Source: a virus. Taken from it: a stretch of DNA of 21,191 nucleotides. The notes beneath the pieces were generated by a model. That model worked only from the letters and a program-made list of their open reading frames with translations. It was not told the origin of the DNA and ran no database searches. Position 1 is the stretch's first letter. The number at the start of each line of letters is the position of its first letter. The stretch is from the IMG/VR virus record IMGVR_UViG_3300021368_002028, positions 1-21,191 of that record. The stretch is one strand, 5' to 3'. The position numbers were made by a program, and so were the translations under genes. Of the stretch, positions 14,840 to 21,191 are shown piece by piece.

Positions 14840-14871
14840 CAAATATACGAAAATTATTTTACAATTCCAAA
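14840..14871 (-). promoter_or_regulatory. Bacteroidota-type promoter TTTG-N20-TATATTTG
   Basis: The minus strand has TTTG at 14871-14868, directly after the oxygenase stop, and TATATTTG at 14847-14840 exactly 20 bases later. This is a perfect match to the Bacteroidota consensus (TTTG, TAnnTTTG, 19-21 spacing). The ATG at 14821 is 18 bases past the box, without Shine-Dalgarno sequence, also a Bacteroidota habit. Confidence 0.72.
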
Positions 14872-15375
14872 TTAAATAATACTTTTTTTGAAATCAGTTA
14901 CATTTCTTTCTCTAAGATAAAACAATAACATATATCTTGTACCTTTTTTTATTTTTGTTACACTATGTGGAGTACTTGATGAATAATGATAAATAGTTCC
15001 GATTGGTGCTATAAACTTTTTATTCTTTAATTTAAATTCACCTCCTTCGAAATCATCATTCAATCGTACATTAAAATTATACATAGAATCTCTGTGATAT
15101 TCACTTTCATTATTTTTATCAACATGAGTTCCCATGTAATCATCTTTAGAATATTTTATAAAAATTATATCAGTATCTTTTGAAGATATGTTTAATTTAT
15201 TATTTACATATTCTTGAAGTCTGTTTTTATATTTAAAAGAATGGTCATTGAGATGCCATTTAGAGTAACTCATATTATCTTTATTTTGTTTCTCAAAGAG
15301 ATGGTCTGCTGTTTTTAAAAATCCAACAATCTCATTACATTCTTCTATTGTAAATATTGAATTAGATGTTATCAT
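14872..15375 (-). CDS. 2OG-Fe(II) oxygenase, prolyl-4-hydroxylase type
   Basis: 167 residues. The Fe(II) triad is visible: H84-x-D86 in YMGTHVDKNN and H137 in STPHSVTKI, with R147 (KGTRYMLLFYL) for 2-oxoglutarate. The FNVRLNDDFEGGEFKL strand (101-116) is the typical DSBH core. Such enzymes hydroxylate an unactivated carbon on protein, small molecule, sugar or nucleic acid; this core is nearer to P4H-like enzymes of marine phages than to TET/JBP DNA dioxygenases. It overlaps the glycosyltransferase-like gene upstream by 4 bases (ATGA), suggesting joint expression and possibly a shared substrate. Complete family length. The substrate is not predictable. Confidence 0.9.
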   Translation of the reverse strand: MITSNSIFTIEECNEIVGFLKTADHLFEKQNKDNMSYSKWHLNDHSFKYKNRLQEYVNNKLNISSKDTDIIFIKYSKDDYMGTHVDKNNESEYHRDSMYNFNVRLNDDFEGGEFKLKNKKFIAPIGTIYHYSSSTPHSVTKIKKGTRYMLLFYLRERNVTDFKKSII

Positions 15376-16082
15376 ATTAATTTTTTAGATTCAAATCTTT
15401 TCATAAAAGATTGTTTATATTTTTCATCACCACTATAATGTACATAAGAATTATCATAACGAAGTGATTGTATATTTGTATTAAAACACCCAAGTAAATA
15501 TTGTGCTATTACTGCAGATAGATTTAACTTACCATATGTATTTTCTAAATCTAAACAATTATCAATTACAAAACTTCTTAATTTATAATAATCACTTAAA
15601 TAATTTGATTCCATTTTTTTAGATTTAAATTTTAAAAATCCAATATTTGGAATCGGTTCTATATTTGAATTAAAATATGGTATAATTTTTTTAATACCTC
15701 TATCTATTAATATTTTTGGAATTTCTTTATAATATTTTCTACCTAATATTTTCATAGTAACATCACAAAGAATAGGTGAGTTGTATTCAAATTCAATCAT
15801 ATCAGATAACCAAATATCTCCATCTGTTAATAATTGGTTTGCTTTTAACTTAGGTAAAACTTTATATTTTAAATCATCATAAAAATACACATCAGAAGTA
15901 TCTTCAATTATTATATCTTTAAAATCTTTTTCGAAAAGATATTTTGATTCATCATCTGTATATAAAATAACTTTATGATACGATGAGTTTAAGTTGTAAG
16001 AATGTTTGTAAATGTTTACAATTTCTTCTAACTTATTATCAGTTGATAACTTCTTTGTAAATGTGTAAATTAATTCTATCAT
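15372..16082 (-). CDS. Glycosyltransferase-like protein (GT-A-like, DxD)
   Basis: 236 residues from the ATG at 16082, placed one base after the MetK stop (TAATATG). An upstream ATG at 16136 would overlap MetK by 53 bases and add 18 poorly conserved-looking residues, so I prefer 16082. The layout is alternating strands and helices: ELIYTF (3-8), KVILYTDD (37-44), then LKYKVLPKLKANQLLTDGDI (71-90) with D87-G-D89 as the DxD metal motif, and IEPIPNIGFLKFK (141-153). This resembles DUF6734-like, GT-A-like transferases for surface polysaccharides. No residues proven. It belongs to the same compact gene cluster as the GT2 and GT25 proteins and the oxygenase. Confidence 0.72.
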   Translation of the reverse strand: MIELIYTFTKKLSTDNKLEEIVNIYKHSYNLNSSYHKVILYTDDESKYLFEKDFKDIIIEDTSDVYFYDDLKYKVLPKLKANQLLTDGDIWLSDMIEFEYNSPILCDVTMKILGRKYYKEIPKILIDRGIKKIIPYFNSNIEPIPNIGFLKFKSKKMESNYLSDYYKLRSFVIDNCLDLENTYGKLNLSAVIAQYLLGCFNTNIQSLRYDNSYVHYSGDEKYKQSFMKRFESKKLI

Positions 16083-16083
16083 A

Positions 16084-17067
16084 TTACTCCCATGAAAAAC
16101 CAGCACCCATATGTCCGTACTCTGCTGTTTTCCCAAATATTGGTTTTCTTAAATCTAAGAAATCTATAATTCCCTTTGGTGATAAATCATATTTTTCTCT
16201 ATCAACATATTCAAAATATAGACCAGTTTCTATATTAATACCATCTCTGTTTCCTTTAATTGCCGCTTGAATTGGTTGTGGATATCCAATTGCATATGAT
16301 AACTCTACAAGAGCATATTGTAATTGATGTTCTCTTAATGCATCAACAGCAATTTTTCGAGCCATGTAAGCCGCACTTCTATCAACTTTAGTAGAGTCCT
16401 TTCCACTAAATGCACCTCCGCCAAGTGGAACTCTTGGGCCATAATTATCAACCGCAAGTTTTCTACCAGTCAATCCAGCATCGGCTTCAAAACCACCAAT
16501 ATTCCAATCACCTGCGGGATTACAATGGGTTGTTGTTACATTAAAATCAGTTTCTCTAAAGTACTGATGAACAAGTTCGTTTAAATCAGAAGCTTTTGCA
16601 TTTTGAAATGAAGCAACTGCGGTTACATCACTACCATTGATGGTAACTTGAGTTTTACCATCATATGGAAAATGTTGGTATATTAATTTGTTTAACCTAC
16701 GAGCATGTTCATACTCAAAAGGCATAAGGTTATCTGTTTCTTGACAAGCATAACCAATCATAATACCTTGGTCTCCTGCACCACCAGTATCAACTCCTTG
16801 AGCAATCTCTGGTGATTGTTGATTTAAATGAATTATTACATCTTCTACACCTGATATATTATGTACGATAGTTTTGATATCATCTTCTGATACATCTGCT
16901 TGAGAGGTAACTTCTCCTGTTATAAAAACTTTACCATTCCCTCCACAAGTTTCAATTGCACATCGTGAGTTCGGGTCTTGTTCTAAATGTAAATCTAATA
17001 GTGTGTCTGAAATTCTATCACACATTTTGTCTGGATGTTTCGGTGAAACACATTCTGCTGTTCTCAT
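16084..17067 (-). CDS. metK: S-adenosylmethionine synthetase, short phage form
   Basis: 327 residues, about 55 fewer than the bacterial enzyme (about 383). It makes S-adenosylmethionine from methionine and ATP. Signatures are all there: SPKHPDKMCDRISD (8-21, usual GHPDK), GGAGDQGIMIGYA (95-107), CNPAGDWNIGG with GLTGRK (182-203) and GGGAFSGKDSTKVDRSAAY (216-234), plus LSYAIGYPQP (256-265) and YGHMGAGFSWE at the end. Compaction is spread through inter-motif loops, for example before GGAGDQG. Active-site residues look intact. Phage SAM synthetase could feed DNA or RNA methylation, polyamine or modification reactions; several T-odd phages do the opposite and destroy SAM. It starts 7 bases after the thymidylate synthase stop. 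Confidence 0.93.
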   Translation of the reverse strand: MRTAECVSPKHPDKMCDRISDTLLDLHLEQDPNSRCAIETCGGNGKVFITGEVTSQADVSEDDIKTIVHNISGVEDVIIHLNQQSPEIAQGVDTGGAGDQGIMIGYACQETDNLMPFEYEHARRLNKLIYQHFPYDGKTQVTINGSDVTAVASFQNAKASDLNELVHQYFRETDFNVTTTHCNPAGDWNIGGFEADAGLTGRKLAVDNYGPRVPLGGGAFSGKDSTKVDRSAAYMARKIAVDALREHQLQYALVELSYAIGYPQPIQAAIKGNRDGINIETGLYFEYVDREKYDLSPKGIIDFLDLRKPIFGKTAEYGHMGAGFSWE

Positions 17068-17074
17068 ATTTTTT

Positions 17075-17983
17075 TTAATTACTTAATGGTGCTTTAATTG
17101 TTGGCTGTGATTGGTATCCTATAATTTCATAATCAAATTCTCCATTTAAAATATCTACATTTGATAATTTAACTGTTGGTAATTGAAAAGATTTTCTTAT
17201 TCTCTGTTCTTCAGCTTGTTCTAAATGATTTTTGTACAAGTGAGTATCACCCAAGTTACCAATCAATTCACCTGGTTCTAAATTAGTTTCCTCACATAAT
17301 AGTAGTAATAACATTCCATAAGATGCAATGTTAAATGGTAATCCTAAGAAAGTATCAACACTTCTTTGATTCCATAATAGTGATAATCTACCATCGTTTA
17401 CATAACATTGAAATCCATAATGACAAGGTGGCAAAACCATCTCATCTAACTCCGATGGATTCCAAGAGTTTACCATCAATCTTCTACTATCAGGATTTTC
17501 TTTAATAAGTTCTATAAGGTTTTTAATTTGGTCTACTTTATATGTTGGTGATGAACCATATCTTTTAGTTATCCTTCTCCATTGTTTTCCATAAACAGGA
17601 CCAAGTTCTCCCCATACTTTAGCAAATGAAAAATCATTTTTTATTTTATTAACAAACTCTTCCATTGTAAGTTCATCTCTATCGAGTTCATACATACAAG
17701 CTCTTTGATAAGTTTTATAAGCATCCCCATTCCAAATATTACATCCATTATCAACAAGATACTTTATATTAGTATCTCCTTTGAGAAACCATTTTAGTTC
17801 TGTCATGATTGATTTTATTGCCATCTTTTTTGTTGTAAGAAGTGGAAACCCTTCACTCATTTTGTGTCTGATTTGTTTACCGAAAACAGATATTGTACCT
17901 GTACCAGTTCTATCGGTTTTTTCTTTACCTTCAAGAAGAATATCTTGAAGTAAATGCTGGTATTGTAAGTCTAAGTTATTCAT
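17075..17983 (-). CDS. thyA: Thymidylate synthase (ThyA family)
   Basis: 302 residues with all ThyA landmarks: DRTGTGTISVFG (24-35, phosphate Arg25), LKWFLKGDTNI (63-73), LGPVYGKQW (127-135), nucleophile C187 in LPPCHYGFQ, QRSVDTFLGLPFNIASY (206-222) and GDTHLYKNH (245-253). It methylates dUMP to dTMP with methylene-THF. Asn218 (E. coli Asn177 position), not Asp, points to a uracil nucleotide substrate and argues against a dCMP hydroxymethylase. A dUMP hydroxymethylase cannot be excluded from this sequence alone. A 15-25 residue insertion after NIWNGDAYK (82-90) resembles other phage ThyA forms. ATGA overlap with the upstream gene. Confidence 0.94.
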   Translation of the reverse strand: MNNLDLQYQHLLQDILLEGKEKTDRTGTGTISVFGKQIRHKMSEGFPLLTTKKMAIKSIMTELKWFLKGDTNIKYLVDNGCNIWNGDAYKTYQRACMYELDRDELTMEEFVNKIKNDFSFAKVWGELGPVYGKQWRRITKRYGSSPTYKVDQIKNLIELIKENPDSRRLMVNSWNPSELDEMVLPPCHYGFQCYVNDGRLSLLWNQRSVDTFLGLPFNIASYGMLLLLLCEETNLEPGELIGNLGDTHLYKNHLEQAEEQRIRKSFQLPTVKLSNVDILNGEFDYEIIGYQSQPTIKAPLSN

Positions 17984-18471
17984 GTTAATGTTTTTCCATT
18001 TTTTAATTTTACTAATTTATTTTTGTTAATCAAATAATGATTTGTTCCATCTTTATTATTTGATTCAAATTTTTTATCTACAATGTGTTTATCAAATAAA
18101 CATCCTTCATCATATCCAAATCTTATAAATGTTGTATCCTTATCTATAAAGCTAGGAACACTTTCGGGCCATGGGTTTTGATAAAATACAGATATATTTT
18201 TATTAGTTGAAGATTTGATAAATTCTATTTGTTCTTTTTTTGGAAACTCTTGTGTGTATTGTTCTTTTTCACTTCTACATATTAATACAACATTTTCTGA
18301 TTCTACTTCGTTTATAAATTCTGATATTTCTGATAAAACATTATTTGGTAATTTTGCATTTACAGTAATTTCATATCTTCTACTTAAAATAGTAGTAGAT
18401 ACATATATGTATAAATTTTTTGATTTATCTTTCAACAAAGTAGTACAGTTATTTAGATATTCATCTTTCAT
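17980..18471 (-). CDS. Unknown protein
   Basis: 163 residues from the ATG at 18471, which overlaps the stop of the GT25 gene by one base (TAATG). A start at 18483 (four residues longer) would overlap more and is less likely. Mixed alpha/beta: an early strand (NLYIYVSTTI), a helix with Glu-rich SEFINEVESE (about 50-60), then a central VVLICRS strand, and a QNPWPESVPSF turn. No signal, membrane segment or catalytic motif I can name. It ends in an ATGA overlap with thymidylate synthase, so it is translated in the same chain. It could be a folate- or glycan-linked accessory by position only. Confidence 0.7.
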   Translation of the reverse strand: MKDEYLNNCTTLLKDKSKNLYIYVSTTILSRRYEITVNAKLPNNVLSEISEFINEVESENVVLICRSEKEQYTQEFPKKEQIEFIKSSTNKNISVFYQNPWPESVPSFIDKDTTFIRFGYDEGCLFDKHIVDKKFESNNKDGTNHYLINKNKLVKLKNGKTLT

Positions 18472-19199
18472 TAATAATCCCAATTATTTATTTCTTGTCT
18501 ATGGTGAACTCTCCATCTTTGTATAAGTGAAAAGGTTGATTTTTGTCTTATAGAGTGTGGTAACAAATCATGAATAGTAACAAGGTTTCTTCTTATATAA
18601 ACATCGGTTGGTAGTATTCCATTATGACAATCATCAATTAACTTTTGAGCTCCTTGTGGTGTTACTACATATGCATGTGCTCCAAACAACCACATTGTAT
18701 CACAATAACAAATATCATCTCTTATTGGATTGTGTTTATGTAAGTCGTGTTCTTTATCACAAATCTCTCTTTGGTATAATCCATCTGGTTTACTTAACCA
18801 ACTTGATTCTATTGGATGATTTAAAAAACTTCCCCAATTCGGTTTACCTATATTTAATACATCACCATTGTAAAGTTCAAGTAAGTTTTCATCAATCTTT
18901 TTATCAACCCAAGCATCGTGTTCAAGTATCAAAATGTTTTTATTTACCTCAACACATTTTTTCCATAAGGAGAAATGGGAAAAGAAAGTTGCTATTTCAG
19001 CATCTATATTTGTAAACCTTCTTCTATGTTTTACTTTAAAATTTGAATCTATAAATTTTTGCCAAACATCGTATTTATCAACACCTTCCCACTTTATAGG
19101 TGATGTTCCATATATCTTTTCAAATCGTTCTATTGATTTATTTGCAGTCGATACACTCAATTCTGATTTAGGTAAATATATAATGTAACTATCTAACAT
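18471..19199 (-). CDS. Glycosyltransferase family 25-like protein
   Basis: 242 residues. GT25 features: short N-terminal YIIYLP strand, D66-x-E68-IATFFSHFSLWKK (66-81), the metal-site region ILILEHDAW (89-97, usual EDDA), AYVVTPQGAQKLID (176-189) and PTDVYI near 197. GT25 enzymes add galactose or glucose to lipo-oligosaccharides or collagen hydroxylysines. This one is short but covers the catalytic core. The Asp-to-His change in the EDDA motif is notable. It overlaps the GT2 gene by 7 bases, so the two transferases are likely made together and act on the same glycan. The presence of a 2OG oxygenase nearby echoes the hydroxylase plus GT25 pairing of collagen and mimivirus. Sugar donor and acceptor unknown. 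Confidence 0.85.
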   Translation of the reverse strand: MLDSYIIYLPKSELSVSTANKSIERFEKIYGTSPIKWEGVDKYDVWQKFIDSNFKVKHRRRFTNIDAEIATFFSHFSLWKKCVEVNKNILILEHDAWVDKKIDENLLELYNGDVLNIGKPNWGSFLNHPIESSWLSKPDGLYQREICDKEHDLHKHNPIRDDICYCDTMWLFGAHAYVVTPQGAQKLIDDCHNGILPTDVYIRRNLVTIHDLLPHSIRQKSTFSLIQRWRVHHRQEINNWDY

Positions 19200-20089
19200 A
19201 CTTCTTCTAATCTTTCTTTAAAAGTATCAACTTCTTTTTTGAACACACCACTATCTGCAGTATTTGAATATGAAAATTTATCTTCAGAAAATCCTCCCTT
19301 AAGGTGTGTTATAAAAAGTTTATCTTTGTAATAATAATCCCTCTCTAATGTGTTTGTATTAAAGTTTGGGTTATCGTGAAATGGTTCTAAGTGTAAAAAT
19401 GATTTTTTATTTTCTAAACACTTAATTGTAGCTCCATGATTTGTATCACCATATCCCCAATCAATATAATAATCATCAAAGAATTCTTTTTTAGACATAA
19501 AGAAATAACAATCAGCAAACCCAAGTTTTTTTGTTCTAATAAAACCACCATCCTCTGGTGATATTATATAATCGGATAAAAACTTATCTATTGATTTTTT
19601 ATTGTTAACATATGCTGATAAGAATATTTTTTTATAATCTGCTGAAATGTATTCTAATGATTCTGATTCCATTTGTGTAATCATGTCGGATATAAAATCA
19701 TTGTGATAAAATACATCATTATGTTGACAAATAATATAATCTCCTTTAGCATGTTCTATACCAATATTAAATGCCATAGATACCCACATTGTAAGATTAT
19801 TAAAATCATCAATATTATATCGATTAAATGTTGGTTGTTTTTTTATTTCATCTTCACTTAAAGATTGCCACCCTTTTACTATTTTTAAATTATCCATTTT
19901 TATATTTGGAAAAGAGTGTGTATTATCTACAAGAATAATTTCTTTATCAACTTTTATTTTTTTATTTATATTTTTTACTAAACATATTGTATTATAAATT
20001 ATATCCGCAGTTACAGTTATTGGATGATTCGGTAACTTAATATCGTTACCAGAATCAGAACTTGCAAATGGAATTATAATACTAATCAT
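19193..20089 (-). CDS. Glycosyltransferase, GT2/GT-A-like
   Basis: 298 residues. Starts with the classic GT-A strand MISIIIPFAS, then KEIILVDNTHS (49-59) and MAFNIGIEHAKGDYIICQHN (105-124) followed by DV, the GT2 pattern of donor-binding strand and metal site (HND in place of DxD). A FIRTKKLGFADCYFFMSKKE stretch (183-202) fits the acceptor side. No membrane segment, so cytoplasmic. It may start or extend a sugar chain on surface polysaccharide, virion or DNA. The start overlaps the MORN-like gene by 8 bases and the end overlaps the GT25 gene by 7. Family assignment is fairly sure; specificity unknown. Confidence 0.84.
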   Translation of the reverse strand: MISIIIPFASSDSGNDIKLPNHPITVTADIIYNTICLVKNINKKIKVDKEIILVDNTHSFPNIKMDNLKIVKGWQSLSEDEIKKQPTFNRYNIDDFNNLTMWVSMAFNIGIEHAKGDYIICQHNDVFYHNDFISDMITQMESESLEYISADYKKIFLSAYVNNKKSIDKFLSDYIISPEDGGFIRTKKLGFADCYFFMSKKEFFDDYYIDWGYGDTNHGATIKCLENKKSFLHLEPFHDNPNFNTNTLERDYYYKDKLFITHLKGGFSEDKFSYSNTADSGVFKKEVDTFKERLEEVC

Positions 20090-20759
20090 GTTTTACAATA
20101 TTTTTTATATCACCCAATTGAGTGTACATTACAGATTCGTTAACAAGTTCACCATCAGCAAAATAGTGTGTTGATTCTATAACACCATCTCTCGAATAAA
20201 AAGACCAACCACCAATCATTTTGTTATTTATATCTAAATTACCAATAGAGCGTAAAACACCTGTTTCGTAATATTCTTTATATAAAAATTCAGATTCAGA
20301 TATTTTTGTTTTCGATGTAAATATCTGAGATGAGGTTTTATAATATGTTATTTTTTTATTTAGCTGATTATCTTTAAAATATTTTTTTAGGTAAAGTAAA
20401 TTAGGATTTTCATTATATTCTAATTCTAATCTTATTGAGTTTCTGTATAAAGTTTCTTTGTGAATATTACCACCAAAAAAATATTCTCTATATGATTTTA
20501 GTTTATCATTATTAAATATTTTTTCATAAAATAAGTTTCCATTTTTATGATACTTTGTTTCTTTATTGTCTTCTTTAATTGGTAACCCTTGATTCCATCT
20601 TAATATAGCATCTCTATCATTAGTTATTTGAGATGATTGATTTGGATTATCTTTTTTCCATTCAACATAATCATTCCACTCTTCATTAAAATCAAAAATA
20701 ACTGTATTCGTTTCTTCATGTAGAATACAGTTATCATTATACAAAAGTTTTCTATACAT
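20082..20759 (-). CDS. MORN-variant repeat protein
   Basis: 225 residues. The first 60 are acidic and aromatic (FDFNEEWNDYVEWKKDNPNQ at 22-41), a look shared with some marine phage tail-fibre N-termini. From about 65 come five or six loose MORN-variant units: KYHKNGNLFYEKIF, YFFGGNIHKETLY, YFKDNQLNKKITYY, YYETGVLRSIGNL and FYSRDGVIESTHYFADGEL. Such units are found in YwqK-type proteins and bind or present beta-hairpin surfaces. No signal peptide, so unlike the MORN-like protein at 9100 this is cytoplasmic or virion-bound. Its ATG shares one base with the helicase stop (TAATG). The function is unknown. Confidence 0.75.
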   Translation of the reverse strand: MYRKLLYNDNCILHEETNTVIFDFNEEWNDYVEWKKDNPNQSSQITNDRDAILRWNQGLPIKEDNKETKYHKNGNLFYEKIFNNDKLKSYREYFFGGNIHKETLYRNSIRLELEYNENPNLLYLKKYFKDNQLNKKITYYKTSSQIFTSKTKISESEFLYKEYYETGVLRSIGNLDINNKMIGGWSFYSRDGVIESTHYFADGELVNESVMYTQLGDIKNIVKHD

Positions 20760-21191
20760 TATAAATTAGATAATCTTTCTATTTCTTGTTTTACTTTTAT
20801 GTTCCAAGGCCCCCAAGTTATATTATCAATCAACCACTTTCTGTAATAAGGTGGAATTGATGCAACTGGTTTACCTTTATATTTTCCAAAGGTCATATAA
20901 ACCTTTTCTATATCACCATCTTCGTTTGTTTTTTCTGCAAGATTTACACCACCTTCTAAGTGAATTCCTATTTCGTGCATTGGAATACCTGTGATTTGTT
21001 TCTTACCTTCACCAAACAATTCCCATTCTTCGCCACCAGTATCTTTATAATATAGTTCTTCTACCTTACCAAACTTTTCTACTGAACCTACGAAATCAAC
21101 AACTAAACAATTTTCTTTTTCATCGTGGATACGAGTTCCTCTACCAACAAACTGATACCACCAAGAGATTGATGCGGTTGGTCTACCTGTA
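20759..21191 (-). CDS. SF2 helicase C-terminus with DUF3820-like tail (5' end missing)
   Basis: 143 visible residues; the frame is open through the window edge (codon phase starts at 21190). The first part reads GRPTASISWWYQFVGRGTRI: the Q-x-x-GRGTR is helicase motif VI with its arginine finger, followed by CLVVDFVGSVEKFG, as in phage DEAD/DEAH helicases. After a linker, YMTFGKYKGKPVASIPPYYR plus KWLIDN is the DUF3820 signature (short module often next to nucleases and helicases). So this is the end of one large helicase. The first in-frame ATG-looking site is a TTG inside the domain and is not a start. It probably acts in phage replication or recombination. Confidence 0.88.
   Translation of the reverse strand, partial: TGRPTASISWWYQFVGRGTRIHDEKENCLVVDFVGSVEKFGKVEELYYKDTGGEEWELFGEGKKQITGIPMHEIGIHLEGGVNLAEKTNEDGDIEKVYMTFGKYKGKPVASIPPYYRKWLIDNITWGPWNIKVKQEIERLSNL

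Noticed and set aside
16083-16136. Longer start (ATG at 16136) for the glycosyltransferase-like gene
   Set aside because: It would overlap MetK by 53 bases, while the ATG at 16082 follows the MetK stop by one base, matching local gene spacing.
17075-17983. dCMP hydroxymethylase identity
   Set aside because: The substrate-selecting position is Asn (residue 218), as in thymidylate synthases, not Asp.
18472-18483. Start of the unknown protein at 18483
   Set aside because: The ATG at 18471 forms a TAATG junction with the previous gene, like three other junctions in the window.
18608-19015. Plus-strand open frame of 135 residues
   Set aside because: Lies wholly within the GT25-like gene; composition is Leu/His/Tyr-rich as expected from a complementary frame of AT-rich coding DNA.
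1-21191. tRNA genes, CRISPR arrays, insertion sequences, integrase or attachment sites
   Set aside because: Non-coding gaps are short and were read individually; none shows cloverleaf, spaced repeats or terminal inverted repeats.

Overview
The window looks like part of the genome of a T4-like (contractile-tailed, myovirus) phage, probably of an aquatic Bacteroidota (Flavobacteriia-like) host. The phage assignment rests on homologues of the T4 baseplate proteins gp6, gp25 and a gp5-like hub/spike, a gp55-like late sigma factor, dense packing with every gene on the minus strand, and the usual marine-myovirus auxiliary genes (peptide deformylase, 2OG-Fe(II) oxygenase, thymidylate synthase, carbamoyltransferase). 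The host inference comes from strong AT richness, a Bacteroidota-looking signal peptide (positions 9100-9477) and three intergenic promoters fitting the Bacteroidota pattern TTTG/TTG-N20/21-TAnnTTTG instead of sigma70. It is an inference only.

Layout, from high to low coordinates (the direction of transcription). 20759-21191: C-terminal end of an SF2 helicase carrying a DUF3820-type tail. 14348-20759: a tightly overlapping metabolic and glycan block with a MORN-like protein, a GT2-type and a GT25-type glycosyltransferase, an unknown protein, thymidylate synthase, a short S-adenosylmethionine synthetase, a third glycosyltransferase-like protein, a 2OG-Fe(II) oxygenase and, behind its own promoter, a HxGH nucleotidyltransferase. 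12997-14343: a small protein ending in a clamp-binding-like peptide, peptide deformylase and two small overlapping unknown genes. 11262-12913: a secreted lysozyme/transglycosylase-like protein, a small membrane coiled-coil protein and the gp55-like sigma factor. 9535-11259: a full-length NodU/CmcH-type carbamoyltransferase.

8600-9530 is the only loosely packed part: two small genes (a secreted MORN-like protein and a two-helix membrane protein), each followed by a clear rho-independent terminator, with a structured leader of about 200 bases between them. Below it, 1-8565 is the virion module: a helical protein, the gp5-like spike, an unknown, a second unknown, gp25, gp6, a DNRLRE-fold structural protein, a coiled-coil protein and the N-terminal part of another likely virion protein that runs off the window.

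Working picture: the late sigma factor drives the virion genes from TATATTTATA boxes with no -33 element, while the metabolic block uses host-type promoters. The glycosyltransferases, nucleotidyltransferase, oxygenase and carbamoyltransferase together suggest synthesis of a decorated glycan (on the host surface, the virion or DNA). ThyA and MetK supply thymidylate and S-adenosylmethionine. No tRNA, rRNA, CRISPR array, transposase or integrase was seen.
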